From Echinometra lucunter (lineage: Eukaryota; Echinodermata; Echinoidea; Camarodonta; Echinometridae): a stretch of 64,000 nucleotides of DNA. Under the pieces are notes generated by a model. That model was given only the letters and a program-made list of their open reading frames with translations, ran no database searches and was not told where the DNA came from. Position 1 is the first letter of the stretch. Every line of letters begins with the position of its first letter. Where the stretch lies: positions 12,601,253-12,665,252 of the forward strand of contig CM057161.1 of the NCBI GenBank assembly GCA_029962745.1, in the 5' to 3' direction. Of this stretch, positions 40,023-51,411 are shown piece after piece. The translations under genes were made by a program, and so were the position numbers.

Positions 40023-43000
40023 TCATGGGAGACCAACAACAAAACGAAATTTATCATCATCATCATAATCATCATCATGATCATCTTCATTATCGTCATC
40101 ACTGTGAACATCACTATTCTTATCACCAACACCATCTTCATAATCATCACCATAATCATGATCATAATAAACCGTCATCCTCATTTTTATCATTTAGATA
40201 AAAGAGCTTTAGATACGCGACGCAGCTCAGACGACGCGGAATCACCATCACCATCATGAAAATTAACACCACGATAAAAAATAACATCACTACAAATCAA
40301 CCATCCTCATGATCGTCACTACCATACCACCAGAACTATGCAGGTTGGACCAGTGAAATCATATGCAATCATTATCTTACCCTTGTCTGGCTGTGCGCAT
40401 CTAGAAGAAAGCAACTCGATGAATTTCTCGTAATTTTGTCGAAACAGAAATAATATCAAATAATAAAAGTGTTGGTTCTTGCATGTGAATGTAAACATCA
40501 AAAGTTGCACACAAATCTATGAAAGCGAAATAATTCTAAGTGTGGTGTGTGTAGATGATGCACAAGAAAGCGGTTACTATGAGGATCGCGTCATTGTGAT
40601 GACGCAGTGAATGTCATGCACACATACATGGTCATGCACTATGGTCGTCATGCAGTGACGCGCATTAGCAACCATTGTCCAACGCAACATCGGGTGCGCG
40701 TCAGTTAAATTAAGACTAAATGATAACTGGTAATCAGGAATGACACAGTGATGTCGAAGAAAACTTGCGGTGTTTAAATGATCGAATTTTCAAACCATCA
40801 AACCATTATGAAAAATACTTTAAGTATTAAGTGATTCAGAAATAAAATCCCTGTGCAAATTTCGTTGTTTGAATCACCAAATGGGCATAGTTATGGTAAG
40901 ACAGAATATTATTCGGAGAAAAGAAAGACTTTGTTACATTTGTGTAAAAAATCAAATTGGCAATGAATTTCATTATCTTTTTTTAATGTAATGCTTTTGA
41001 AAAGCAAAGAAAAAATATATGAAACGCTATTACTCTAATAATAATAATAATAATGATGATAATAATAAGATTTGTGGGGCGCCGAATCCATTTGATGGTC
41101 AAATGCTCAAGGCGCAATAACCCAAATACGTACAAAATGAATCAACTATTCAACAGTGAAAATTGGACTGTCCTTTCAAATTTGGCCAAATTTTGTGCTT
41201 GTATTCATTGAAAGCGTTGAATGATTTGTGTTATTTTCATTAGTGATCTTGTGTATCTTTTTTTCCTCTGAAAACATACCTTGTTTTTTCAGGCTGTGCC
41301 ATATTTATATTTGTTTGTTTATAGTATTTCTCATTGTTGATTGATTAATTCATTTGTTTATTCGTTTTTTCTCCCCTTGTTTTTTTTTTCTTTGAATTAT
41401 TTTGATTCTCATTTAACACGTAATTGAATTATGTACATATGTCACGTATTCTATCCAGTCATTGTACTCTGATATTTATACCCTAAAAGGGTCTTCTAAA
41501 AGTTCCTAAAAGGGACTTCAAACTTTAATTTTTCGCCCTCCTCAACATTTTCGGTTAAATTCATCCAGTGATGGTAATCATTCAAATTCACCATGATTGT
41601 GTGATATGTTGCATGCACAGTTCATATATATACTGTTTGTATATTTTATTTATTTATTTTTTATTGTAACAATATTCAGTGGTTAGAAGGGCTGAATAAA
41701 GAATTGTGAACACGGACGAACCGAGACTGATACTGAATAGGGAAAATTTGTAGTGACCGACCCTAAAATCGACCCTCTAAACACAAATCGGGCTCTAAAG
41801 CGAGAGTATCAGAGGGCCCCTGATGGAAAACTCCCCGAAGTCTTCATGGCCAGTAGACCTCTGATGTTGACTCACAAAACGAATGCTTTTAAAAGTCTTT
41901 GAGTGGCAGAAAGGCCAAATATTTTTGATAGGGGGTGTCGCAAATATTTGCCATTGATTCAAGCATCTCCCCTCAAAACAGACTTGTATCCATGTGGCTG
42001 GATTCTCAGTTTTGAATTTTCCATTTCACCAACGCTTTTTCCACAATCAGTCATCGACCCCCCCCCCCCCTCCTTCATTTATCTTATTCAGTTTTGCATA
42101 AAGAATTGTTTGATGCGAAGACAAAAGATAATATTTTTCGATTTCTCTATGGAAAACAAAGTATAATTCTTATTGGGTCCTCATCTGCTTGAAATGTAGG
42201 TTTAATTTAAATTTCCTCTGTTATTTGTCTCAATATGTATGTGTGTCGATAGGTAATCGGCTTATCTTATATCATTAATTCTTTTGAAGCCACAAATTAC
42301 GCACAAAGGATGGAGCATTATTTTCATCTCTATTTGCGCCACCACTTCCTAGGAATATTTTTGCGTTCTTTGTAAGCACCATGATCCCCCTCTCCCACTC
42401 TTCGTCTACCTCACCTCCCCCTTTTCTCTCACTCTTGCACCCCTGCCCCCTGCGCCGAGATCTCTGCTTTTCGCTCCCCTGCTCTCGATCTCCATCCCCA
42501 CTCTTTAAAAATAGACTATTTTTCTCCTTCTTTCTTTTTTCTTTCTTTCTCTCTACTTCTCCTCTCATGTATTTGTCAATTATTATGCAATGTTAATATT
42601 TTTCTTTGTGAAACACTAATGGAGAAAGGATGAATGAGATAAGATGAAGAGGTGGAAAAAATCAAAACTGCAGGCATGCTGGGCGAAAATCCTGCTGGAC
42701 GTGAGGGGGGGGGGAGGGGAAGAACGTCCCCAAACTTTTGTAACTTTTGTAACAAAAGGAGTAGAAAAAGACGCCCGATGAAGTTAGGGAGCTCTTTATT
42801 CCCTTGTCAAAGAAGTTTTCTGTAAAAAAGAAAAAGCAGTGGTTGAGAGGAATCTTGTGTCAGCCCGGCCCCCTCACCGTTCAAGATAGATTTCCGCCCA
42901 TGTAGATGAGTAGATGACTCATTTGGGGGAGGGTAAAGCAACACATATGGCGTTCAAGGAAGTAATCGCCATTACTTAGTTCTCTGTTCTCATTTGTTCA

Positions 43001-43104
43001 TGATACCTGCAGAACTAGATCTGTGTTGTAGAAAAACCTTATGTGCATTTTCCTTTCCTACTTGGAAAGAATTACCGAAAGACTTCAACAGAGTGTTAAA
43101 AGGG

Positions 43105-44082
43105 ATGGATTCTGCCACGGATTTCAGTGACTATGTTGGTTTGAATGTCGGTGGTAGGATCTATCAGACATCGCGTACCACGCTAACGCGCTATCCGAAC
43201 ACCTTCTTTTCCGCCATGTTGGATCATAGCATCCCGTCTGCAAAAGATGGCCAAGGAAATTACTTGATCGACCGAGATGGTGAGATATTCCGCCATGTCT
43301 TGAACTATTTGAGATGCGGGGAGCTGGTCGTACCAGCAAACTTCAGCGAGTTTGGTTTGCTGGAACGCGAGGCGGATTTTTTCCTTCTCCAAGAACTCAA
43401 AATCTCAATTGGAAGACCTTTGTCGACAAGCGAAGCAATAGGGCTGATGTTTGATAACGGGAATCTTTTTAACACAACCAGAAGGACACTGCTGAGGGAG
43501 GAGGATTCATTTTTCACTAAAATGTTGAATGGAGATTACACAGTTCCCAGAGATTCTCAAGGCAACTATGTCATGGATAGAGATGGGAGCCATTTTCACC
43601 GTGTCCTTCAGTACCTCAGAGACGGCGGTATCTTCAGTACCATTGAAAGCAATGAATTCGACCATCTTAAGAAAGAAGCCAAGTATTTCCAACTCAGAGA
43701 GTTTGCTGAGCACGTTGAAAGTGTACAGTCGATGCAATCAACTGCCAAGATGAACCAACCACAACCAGTTGACCGGGCTGTTGACTACCCGGGTCTCCGC
43801 TTGGCTTCTAAATATAGCATACACTTGTATTTCTGTGTCCATTCCCCAAGTGTCGCCTACGCTAGTTACGAGAGTCGAATCTTGCAAGAGAAGCATTCTA
43901 TCGGCGAGGGTGCAAGTGCTGGATTCGCGGACTTGAAGAAGATAACTAGAGAGGAGCCTGCAACTCTACGAGATATTCTCTGTTATTTCAAGAGAAATGT
44001 GGAACAAAACAACACCCCTCGACGTCAGCTTAGCGCTAATTGTACCAAACTGGAATTTCATGGCCTTCCACGGCGATACTAA
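43105..44082 (+). CDS. KCTD-like protein with two BTB/T1 domains, copy 1
   Basis: Intronless frame of 325 aa. T1-type BTB domain 1 is at about residues 10-100 (YVGLNVGGRIYQTSR, TLTRYPNTFF, YLIDRDGEIFRHVLNYLR, LLEREADFF). Domain 2 is at about 115-205 (FNTTRRTLL, YVMDRDGSHFHRVLQYLR, LKKEAKYFQL). The C-terminal part (YFCVHSPSVAYASYESRI...) is unassigned. T1-type BTB domains oligomerise, and many KCTD proteins are cullin-3 adaptors. I chose the ATG at 43105 (GGGATGG context, just before domain 1). An ATG at 43000 in frame adds 35 residues, but that part differs from copy 2 by 4 amino-acid changes in 5 base changes, so it is probably untranslated. CCTGCAG at about 43011 could be a 5'UTR acceptor. 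Confidence 0.8.
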   Translation: MDSATDFSDYVGLNVGGRIYQTSRTTLTRYPNTFFSAMLDHSIPSAKDGQGNYLIDRDGEIFRHVLNYLRCGELVVPANFSEFGLLEREADFFLLQELKISIGRPLSTSEAIGLMFDNGNLFNTTRRTLLREEDSFFTKMLNGDYTVPRDSQGNYVMDRDGSHFHRVLQYLRDGGIFSTIESNEFDHLKKEAKYFQLREFAEHVESVQSMQSTAKMNQPQPVDRAVDYPGLRLASKYSIHLYFCVHSPSVAYASYESRILQEKHSIGEGASAGFADLKKITREEPATLRDILCYFKRNVEQNNTPRRQLSANCTKLEFHGLPRRY

Positions 44083-44148
44083 TTCCTATAAGGCTTGTTC
44101 ACATATGAAGCGAAAAAGTCCTGAGGTAAATCCCATTTGTGTACAAGG
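44083..44148. mobile_element. Left end of a family-A-like MITE, truncated
   Basis: CTATAAGGCTTGTTCACATA closely resembles the left end of the 184-369 element (TAAAGGCTTGTTCAGACA). No right end is seen; a run of 27 G (44147-44173) follows. Confidence 0.45.
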
Positions 44149-44173
44149 GGGGGGGGGGGGGGGGGGGGGGGGG
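44147..44173. repeat. Run of 27 G
   Basis: An uninterrupted G tract that is absent from the corresponding place in copy 2. It is a likely site of length error and of G-quadruplex formation. Confidence 0.9.
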
Positions 44174-44212
44174 AGAGAGAAACCACCTCGGCAAGAGACA
44201 TATTTTTGGCCT

Positions 44213-44310
44213 CATGGGGAGCGTTTCATCAAGTGTCTTGTCAGTGATTTTTACCAACAACTGTTATAAGCTATTGAAATCCTTGGCAAATATGTTAGTA
44301 AAAATCACGT
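44213..44310. mobile_element. Truncated hairpin MITE, 49820 type
   Basis: GGGGAGCGTTTCATCAAG, TTGTCAGTGATTTT and GTTATAAGCTA match the left half of the 49820 element. The right half is missing. Confidence 0.55.
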
Positions 44311-44325
44311 GTTGGATGATTAATA

Positions 44326-44442
44326 ATGTAGACAGTAATAACTTCAAAAAGAGTCGAAGGTACGCCTTGTGTAATCCAACATTAGCTTTAATTGGATTTA
44401 CACAAGGCGTACCTTCGACTCTTTTTGAAGTTATTACTGTCT

Positions 44443-44446
<4 letters not shown>
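44326..44446. repeat. Near-perfect 54-bp inverted repeat
   Basis: The left arm 44326-44379 and right arm 44392-44446 are complementary throughout, except for one extra T in the right arm. The loop is 12 bases. It is followed directly by a TA microsatellite (44449-44475) and has no counterpart in copy 2. Confidence 0.95.
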
Positions 44447-44479
<33 letters not shown>

Positions 44480-44499
44480 GATCAGGTAACATATACAAC

Positions 44500-46662
44500 A
44501 GCTTTGGCAACTCTCGTGGAAATACACTTTTATTTCTGTTATTTTGTTTCTGTTGTTTTATTTCTATTTATTTGATGTCACATTTTATATATATAATATA
44601 TATGAGGATATTCGGGCACCTTGCTTTCTGAATATAGTAATAACAATTTTAGAGAAGCCTCATCAGCATCGGGATGGGGGGCAAATCTTCGGGAAGTTCT
44701 TTGGAAAGGGTCGCGATATGCGGGAAATTTTTTAGAAAAATAAAGGCAAAGTCACAAGTTTTGGCTCTGGAAGGCTCCAGAATAAAAAGCCTTAATTACT
44801 AACAACAACAAAAAGTAGAGAAATTCTCATGGTCGTTACGACCCCTCTTCCCTTATATCACGGTTATACCGCTTGGATTAGATAGACAGTGCAAAAACTA
44901 GAGTATAAAGAGTCGACGATTCAAAGGGGGATAATGATCAGGGTATACGTACTCTAAAATGCAATTTTTTTTTCGGTCTAAACTAAGTTTTTGTGCTATA
45001 AATGGCAAACTCTCCTAATTCGGAGGAGGTTGATGAGGTGGTTGCGCCTTCAAAGACCCTTTTCCAATCACCCGCTTCATCTACATCCTTAAGGGGCGGG
45101 GTCAGCCCCGCCCCCGGCCCTTCGGCAACGACAACAAATTGCAGACATTGGAGTAGAGCGTTCGTTAACTTCACATAACTGCGTCGTAATTAGGAGTCTC
45201 CTATTAATATCCGATGCATTCGATTCATAATTTTATGTACACTTATTTTTCTTTCTTATCTACACATTATAAATCATATAGTTCGAATCAAGTATTTAAC
45301 ATCAAATTTAGATTAGTATCAATGTACAAATTACGAATTTATAAGATATGCATTATATTCTCAATTATAATCCTGTGATTTCTCATTCGATGAATAATTA
45401 CGTACATTTTAGTAACTTTTTTTGTAGCAAGCAATGGCCCGTTCCCACGGGTTTTTGCCGCCACGGTTTTCACTGATTTACCTGTTCACTGTAGACAATG
45501 GCGGCGGAGCAATGTGGAAGTGAAGGGCACTTCTCGTCCACCAAAGGTGCACACCCATCTTTCATTAATTGTCTGAGTCCGACGTTCCTCCGCCTCTGCT
45601 TGTAAATATGAGCTGTACCGTTATAAGAAGTATGTGGTTGTTACATTGTGTAAAATTAAAATTCATTCAATACTGGAAAAAATTAGAATTTATTCATTGG
45701 TGCGGAGGAAACAATTTTTTTTTTGGTTGTCTTCATATCCTTCCCATTGTTGGAAACCATAATACTACTATATTTAAGAGGTAGGATGTGACGAGAATAT
45801 ACCCCAAGTACAGTGAGTGAATATTAAATTGATCATGCAAAGCTAAATTTATACATGATATAATGTTTTTAGACAAACAAAAGATTTTTTTTAAAGTTTT
45901 AATCCTATCTTAGCATCAAGAAAGTAAGCCATGAATGTAAATAAAAACATGTTGTACATGCTTGAGAGCTGGTGTAGCTGGAGGCAGTAAATATAGTTAC
46001 ATGTACATTGACCATACTGATTGCTTCATGCTTTACTTCGACGAAAATGTAGGGTAGTGAGTTTGTAGATTAAGTTTGGATTAAGAGGTGACGGTTAGAT
46101 GTTTGGTCCAGGTGTTTGCTTTAGCTTTCTAACTTTTGCTTTAGAGTTATAATATTGTCATAATTGTGTATATCTTACTTTTAGGGTAAAATGGTGTGGT
46201 TAAGACAATGTCAACAGAATTCGCCTAGTTATAGGACTAAGAAAGAAATGAAACAGTAGCATTACATGTACATACATGTAGGGCCCTCTAGGACAGCAGT
46301 TTATATAACTGAAGAGGCTACCCTAAATAATTATTAAAACTTATAATAATAAAAGAGAATAACTAAATAAAGCTATGAATTAGTGTATATATTTTGCATG
46401 ATTGTATGTATAATTATTACATAAATTTGCTTTGTTCTTTGTATATTTGTTCGTTGTTAGACAGGAAGTTTAAGCAACCACAATAGAAAGAAATTCAAAC
46501 ACAATCTCTGAAACTCTTTCACTTGGAAAAATTAATAAAAAGCCGTTATTACATGCATGTGGGACGACCCATATAGCCAATACTATAGTCCTTGCACACT
46601 TTGTTTCATCTGTCTTCCAGAAATGAAACTAGATGAATCTTCGACCACGCGTTTTTCGAACT
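44500..46662. other. Non-coding part of duplication copy 1
   Basis: Aligns with about 57060-59100 of copy 2. At 45001 a 58-codon ATG frame (MANSPNSEEVD...) is similar over its first 34 codons to a frame at 57578, but three of the four differences change the amino acid. Around 45093-45114 is a palindrome of two GC boxes (GGGGCGGGG and CCCCGCCCC); copy 2 keeps only the left half. No gene is supported. Confidence 0.5.
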
Positions 46663-47400
46663 TTATGCCTCCGCCATTACCAAATAAAATAAATGGCACT
46701 TCATGTTGATTTATTTTCATTTATATAATGAACATCTTTGACCTTGACCTTTGACCTTGTGACCCCCAAATCTAATGAGAGCATTGCCCTTTCCATATGC
46801 ATACATGTACATGAATCAAGTTTGTTGAACCGTCAAATGGTTACTGAGTTATCACAAGAACGAACCATTTCTATGTACATAATGACCTTTGACCTTTGAC
46901 CTTGAGACCCCAAAATCTAATCAGATCATTGTCCCTCCAATATGCATACCTGTGCCAAGTTTGAGGTTGATCGGTCAAATGGTTGAGTTATGGTGAAAAC
47001 GAACCACTTCTATGTACTTAATAACCTCTATGACCTTTGGACCTTTGACCTTGTTGACCCCAAATCTAAGCAGATCATTGTCCATTCCATGTGCATACAT
47101 GAGCCAAGTTGAAGGCCAATCTGTCAAAGGTTCTTAAGTTAATCGCGAGAAACGAGCCATTTTTATGTGGTATTTACCTTACCGCGATTGACCTTGACCT
47201 TTGACCTTGAGACTCCAAATCTAATCAGATCATTGTCCTCCCATATGCATACACGAGCCAAGTTTGAAGGTTGAATCTGTTAAAAAAACGGTTCGTTAAG
47301 TTATCGCGAGAACGGAAAACGGGAACGGGACGGACGGACGGACGGACGACCCGAAAACATAATGCCTTCCGGCAACCACCTACGGTGCGGCGAGGCATAA
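46663..47400. mobile_element. TIR element with ~150-bp tandem repeats carrying AGGTCA motifs
   Basis: The ends are TTATGCCTCCGCC and, inverted, GGCGAGGCATAA. Read from the right end it has the layout of the 17046 element: terminal hairpin with CACCGTAGGTG, a CCGT microsatellite (about 47335), then four tandem units of about 150 bp. Each unit starts with minus-strand AGGTCAAAGGTCA-like blocks (about 46739, 46883, 47030, 47187). The empty site is visible in copy 2 near 59105-59135, so it inserted after the duplication. Confidence 0.85.
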
Positions 47401-47430
47401 TAATATTGTAGCTACGATTAAAGAGAATAC

Positions 47431-47960
47431 AGACTGGGAGAGAGAGAGAGAGAGAGAGAGGCTAGGAGCAGAGAGAAAGAGAGGGGGAACGGGGTAAATC
47501 AAAAAATGGCAGAAAGGTTAGAGAGAAAAAGAATGAAAAAAGAGAGAAAGTATAATCAAAAGGAGAGATATAGGCAGAGAGGAGAGAGATGAGGGTGGGG
47601 CAAATGAAGAAAAGGACAAGAGACAGAAGGTAACAAAGAAATAGGTAGAGAAAAGGAAAGAGGAGATCTAACAGAAATAACATGGGGGGCAAATGAGGGC
47701 TAATGAGAGAAGGGGCAGATAGAATTCCAAATAAAGGAGGTATACAGAGGAAGAGAGGAGCTAATAGAGAGAGTAAGATAAGCAGAGAGGGTTGGGGCAA
47801 AATGAAGAAAGAGACAAGAAAGGGAGAAAGGGGGCGACACATAAAGAGAAAGGACTGAGAAAGCAAAGCAGAAATAGTCACAGGGGCAATGGGAGCTAAT
47901 GATGAAAGTGGGCAGAAAGAGAATAGAGGGGAGTCGGGGGCACGGCAGAAAATCTTGTCT
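47431..47960 (+). repeat. Purine-rich, strand-asymmetric tract, copy 1
   Basis: About 530 bp with very few pyrimidines on the plus strand. It starts as a (GA)n run and contains degenerate repeats of GGGGCAAATGAAGAAAGAGA. The minus-strand Leu/Phe/Ser-rich frame over it is a composition effect. The equivalent in copy 2 is 59155-59700. Confidence 0.8.
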
Positions 47961-48394
47961 TTAAGGGTGATGGGGGCAAACCTGACAATTTCTAACAATA
48001 GAAGGGTCCTTGGATTTTACGAATGTCTCCGTCTGCTCCCAAAGTTAGCAAAAAAAAAATTGTGATAAGAAGAGAGAGAGAGAGAGAGAGAAAGGTGGGG
48101 GGTGTCCTCAGCTTTCTCGGACGACACTAAATGATTGTTACTGTAACTTTTTATGTGACAAGATTGAAGAAATAGAAGAATCACTTCAGACGAGTAAGTT
48201 GGAAATTATGATGCCTAAAATAATAAGGCAAACTGCAATATCGGCTTGACTTAAGAGGAAAAGGAAGAAAAATACATTAGTATTTTTGCAAATTCATCTA
48301 TATAAAAAATCATTTTATCTCGTATACAAACTTTACAAAAACGGATATGTGATTTTGTTTTTATTTACAGACAGACTGGTATAACGGTAGATCT

Positions 48395-48551
48395 GGGCCC
48401 CGTTGCATAAAACTGACCATTAATGGTAGCTCTTCCATCCATGGTAACTACCGTGGTAATATTGGTCCACAGCCAATCAAATCCAAGGTTCCCATGGAAG
48501 GTGCCACTGATGGCGGTCACCATGAATGGTATTTTTTATGCAACAGGGTCC
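48395..48551. mobile_element. Hairpin MITE, GGGCCCCGTTGCATAAAA type
   Basis: Left GGGCCCCGTTGCATAAAA, right TTTTTATGCAACAGGGTCC. The inner stem has ACCATTAATGGTAG-like sequence, and CAGCCAATCAAATCC lies inside. It is absent from the matching position in copy 2 (near 60130). Confidence 0.85.
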
Positions 48552-48644
48552 AGGAGACATAAAGATGGAAATATGTAAATGGAAATATACAAATATACAT
48601 TATAGTCTATCTACAGAAATAATAATTTGCGTGTACATGTACAT

Positions 48645-49438
48645 AAACACAACAAAAAAAGTAACTCCCCCCCCTAATTCAAAATGCCATAACTTTTAAA
48701 CACAGATGCTTTGAGGAAAATAATTTGGCAGAAGTGTTCCTACACTTACTGACTAATTTCTGTGTGAAAATGAGATTGATCCGTCAAGTCATGCATGAGT
48801 GAGCAGACATTAAAGGCAAAAAATGTCACTTTTCAAAAGTCACAAGAGTCATTTGGGCGGTCTGTGAAACAAAACTAACTTTGGCAAAAATTTGGTCTCT
48901 TCCAGTGTTTGACCCAGTGATTTCTATGTCTTGTCTTGTCATGTTTATGACAGTTGGGTGAACACAGTTTTTTTTTTTTGAGGAAAATGATGTTCAGCCC
49001 TCCTAAGTCTACAAAATCCATTTCAATTTATGGAAAGAACTGGCATCAACCAACACGAGTCAGCACATTATGTGAAAATACTGGGTAGTCATTTTTCCGG
49101 CATTAAACAGTAAATTTTTAGCATTTATTGCTTCATCGTTAAAAATTTTCTCACTCAACCATGGCGCAACCCTGAAAAACATCAACAGCAGTTAAACAAA
49201 CACCAGAAAAATCTTGTTTCACACACCCCCCCCCCATGACTCTTTTGACTTTTGAAAAGTGACATTTTTGCCTTTAATGTCTGCTCACTCATGCATGACT
49301 TGACAGATCAATCTCATTTTCAATCAGAATTTAGTCAACAACTGTAGGAACACTCCTGCCAAATATTTTCCTCAAAGCATCTGTGTAAAAAGTTATGGTA
49401 TTTTGAATTAGGGGGGAGTTACTTATTTTGTTGTGTTT
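48645..49438. mobile_element. Foldback element with ~225-bp inverted arms
   Basis: The left arm (about 48645-48875) and right arm (about 49218-49438) are inverted and roughly 90% alike. They run from AAACACAAC / GTTGTGTTT through AGTTATGG, GATGCTTTGAGG and CACTCATGCATGACTTGAC to AAAAGTGACATTTTTGCC. The roughly 340-bp centre is non-coding. Copy 2 has an uninterrupted sequence at this place (about 60222-60235). Confidence 0.9.
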
Positions 49439-49819
49439 AGTAGATCAATAATAGACTTTGCCTCTTATCGCCTCGCGACCCTTAAACAATCAGAGTTAAA
49501 TTTTAACTAAATTATCAAACTTCAAAATAACAGACAGAATGTGTCTATTATAAATCATATCAGAACTAAATGTTATTTAAATTATCCAACTTTAAATACA
49601 ATATATATCATATATCAACATGTAATATAAACGAAAAAAAAAATCCCTGTGATGCTTATAGAGCCACTTGACCAAAGTCCTCTTAGCCGAATGCCAGTAA
49701 GACCGAAAATACTCTAGACCGAAAATTCCGGCCTCGCGATTTTTAAAATAGCTATAAGGTGGCTGGCGAGACATGTAAATACATGTACACTGCTGTGGGC
49801 TGTAGATCTCTGTAGTCAT

Positions 49820-49959
49820 CCAGGGGAGCGTTTCATGAAGAGTTTTTTGTCAGTGATTTTCACTGAAAAATGTTATAAGCTACTGAAAATCCTCGCAGCT
49901 GATTGGCTGAGAGCAAATTAGTCAGTGATATTAAGGCTCTTCATGAAACGCTTTCCTGG
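49820..49959. mobile_element. Hairpin MITE at the end of duplication copy 1
   Basis: Left CCAGGGGAGCGTTTCATGAAG, right CTTCATGAAACGC then TTTCCTGG. The inner stem TCAGTGAT / ATCACTGA and the motif GCTGATTGGCTGAGAGC are visible. It begins within about 6 bp of the point where similarity to copy 2 stops. Confidence 0.85.
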
Positions 49960-51399
49960 TCATTAGAAGGTTCATGAGATCGCAAAATTCGGTCACATGG
50001 ATCTTCGGTTGCGAGAACCTCGGGTCAACTGGAATGTCCCCAAATAGGACATTGCTATCCATACAAGAGAGAAAAAAAATCGAACCGTTCAATTACAGGA
50101 CATGATTTAAGCACCTCCCCACTGCATATACGATATTGATCAGATATTGATAATACATGAACCTGCACGATGACGCAACATTTGCTACTGCGATAATTTG
50201 CTCCCGTCTTACTTTCTTTGAAGACATAGGGTTAGGGTTAGAGTTGTTGTGATAGGGGTTTCGGTTCAGAATGATGTGACGATAAGGATTACGGTTAGTG
50301 TTAGGTTTGGGTTAGGTTTTATGTTATACTTAACGTGCAGATTTTCCATGGGAGTAATTGTCACCGGAGCAAATGCCATGGAACATATAGTTGTACATAA
50401 CAACTGTGTTAGGAGGACAATCTTTTGTTTTTATGCCATCAAAATGTACCGATAATCGTGCTTGATGTCCCGCTAACTGTTTGTTTACGCCTGACGGAAT
50501 AAATCCCATTGTTATACGTCCCCATAGCACTAGTTTTTTTTAAAGTTAGTCTCCCCGTAAAACATCTGTAAGATTTTAACACTGCTAAAATATAGTGTTG
50601 CAATGCCAAGGATCAAGGATAAAGTACCATTTATTTTTCCTTTTGGTGAATTTTTATGAAACATACAATACAATATCATTCTACAAATTCACAAAAATCA
50701 GAATATCCTGGTTTTTAAAATCCTGGGCCCGTATTCAATTCAATATCTAAGTCAAAAATATGAGTATTTTTCTTAGTTTTTTACTAAGATAAAATACTCA
50801 GCAAAATTTGGTATTCAGTTCAATATTTTGGCTAAGTATATTTACTCTAAATCTAAGACACCTACCTAGGTAGCCTTTGGGCAAGGCCTTGCGCGCTGCT
50901 TGTTTGCCAACCAGGATTTGAAAAATAGACTAAAAGCGTGCATTTATGGCAGTGATCAGTGGACCTTCGCTTACTTGCGGAGCTCTTGCATTTGTATGAG
51001 GTCTTACATATACAGCAGCTAGCGACGATCGTGACCAATCGCAACTGCTTTAGCCGCGGTGTGTTATATAGATTCGTTCATTAAATTACGGGAGGGGGAT
51101 AAATATTCAAATATACTAAATAATGAATAATATTTAGTTCAATTTTCAATAACACAGATAGATTATTGAAGAAAGGAAATAATTTAATGTCTAGCTGTAT
51201 TCACTATTTTGCTAAATAAGTAGATCTATATTCTTTTTTTATTTTTAAGATGCATAACAGTATTATCCATGTTTGCCATTCCCCGGTGGATTCGATTCAT
51301 CTGGTTTTTTAAAGGAAACGTAATAAACCAAACTCATTTTATCACCTTGTGTTATATTGAATTTTATGTCCTAATCTTTGTGTGTTTCATGTTGTTATA
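49960..51399. other. Spacer between duplication copy 1 and the LINE
   Basis: No gene seen. It contains the telomere-like patch (50228), a patch homologous to 60934-61020 (about 50630-50725) and an AT-rich repeat at 50727-50860. The latter opens with GGGCCCGTATTCAATTCAAT, and GTATTCAGTTCAATATTTTG recurs about 80 bp later. Confidence 0.45.
50228..50330 (+). repeat. Degenerate telomere-like repeats
   Basis: TAGGGTTAGGGTTAG at 50228-50242, followed by GGTTAGTGTTAGGTTTGGG and GGTTAGGTTTT variants. It is a short interstitial (TTAGGG)n relic. Confidence 0.5.
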
Positions 51400-51411
51400 T
51401 TTATTTGTGTA

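Larger units (their letters stand above)
39269..42748. other. Upstream region of the minus-strand gene; no other gene seen
   Basis: The minus-strand gene's promoter should lie in about 39269-40700. Besides the elements listed separately there are (ATC)n tracts (39553-39720, 40045-40165), GCGTCATTGTGATGACGC (a 7-bp stem) near 40588, an (AAT)n tract at 41037-41068, a run of C at 42060 and a pyrimidine-rich stretch at 42380-42560. No coding sequence is supported between 39269 and 42999. Confidence 0.5.
42749..49814 (+). repeat. Segmental duplication, copy 1
   Basis: Starts GTAACAAAAGGAGTAGAAAA and ends TGTAGATCTCTGTAG; copy 2 is 55441-60602 in the same orientation. The similarity covers the BTB gene and all non-coding DNA after it. 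Copy 1 is longer because it holds three transposons absent from copy 2 (46663, 48395, 48645), a different 3' end of the gene, and about 75 bp near 45105. A further homologous patch (about 50630-50725 against 60934-61020) suggests the original unit was longer. Confidence 0.92.

Noticed and set aside
42994..43104. N-terminal extension of the BTB protein from upstream starts
   Set aside because: Nearly all differences between copies in this part change the amino acid, and a possible splice acceptor (CCTGCAG) lies here; the ATG at 43105 fits better, though the longer form is not excluded.
45001..45177. Small ATG frame MANSPNSEEVD... shared by both duplication copies (also 57578)
   Set aside because: Of four base differences in the shared 34 codons three change the residue, and the ends differ completely; no sign of constraint.
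47462..47998. 178-codon minus-strand frame resembling a membrane protein
   Set aside because: Leu/Phe/Ser content follows directly from the purine-rich plus strand; the matching region of copy 2 does not keep the frame.
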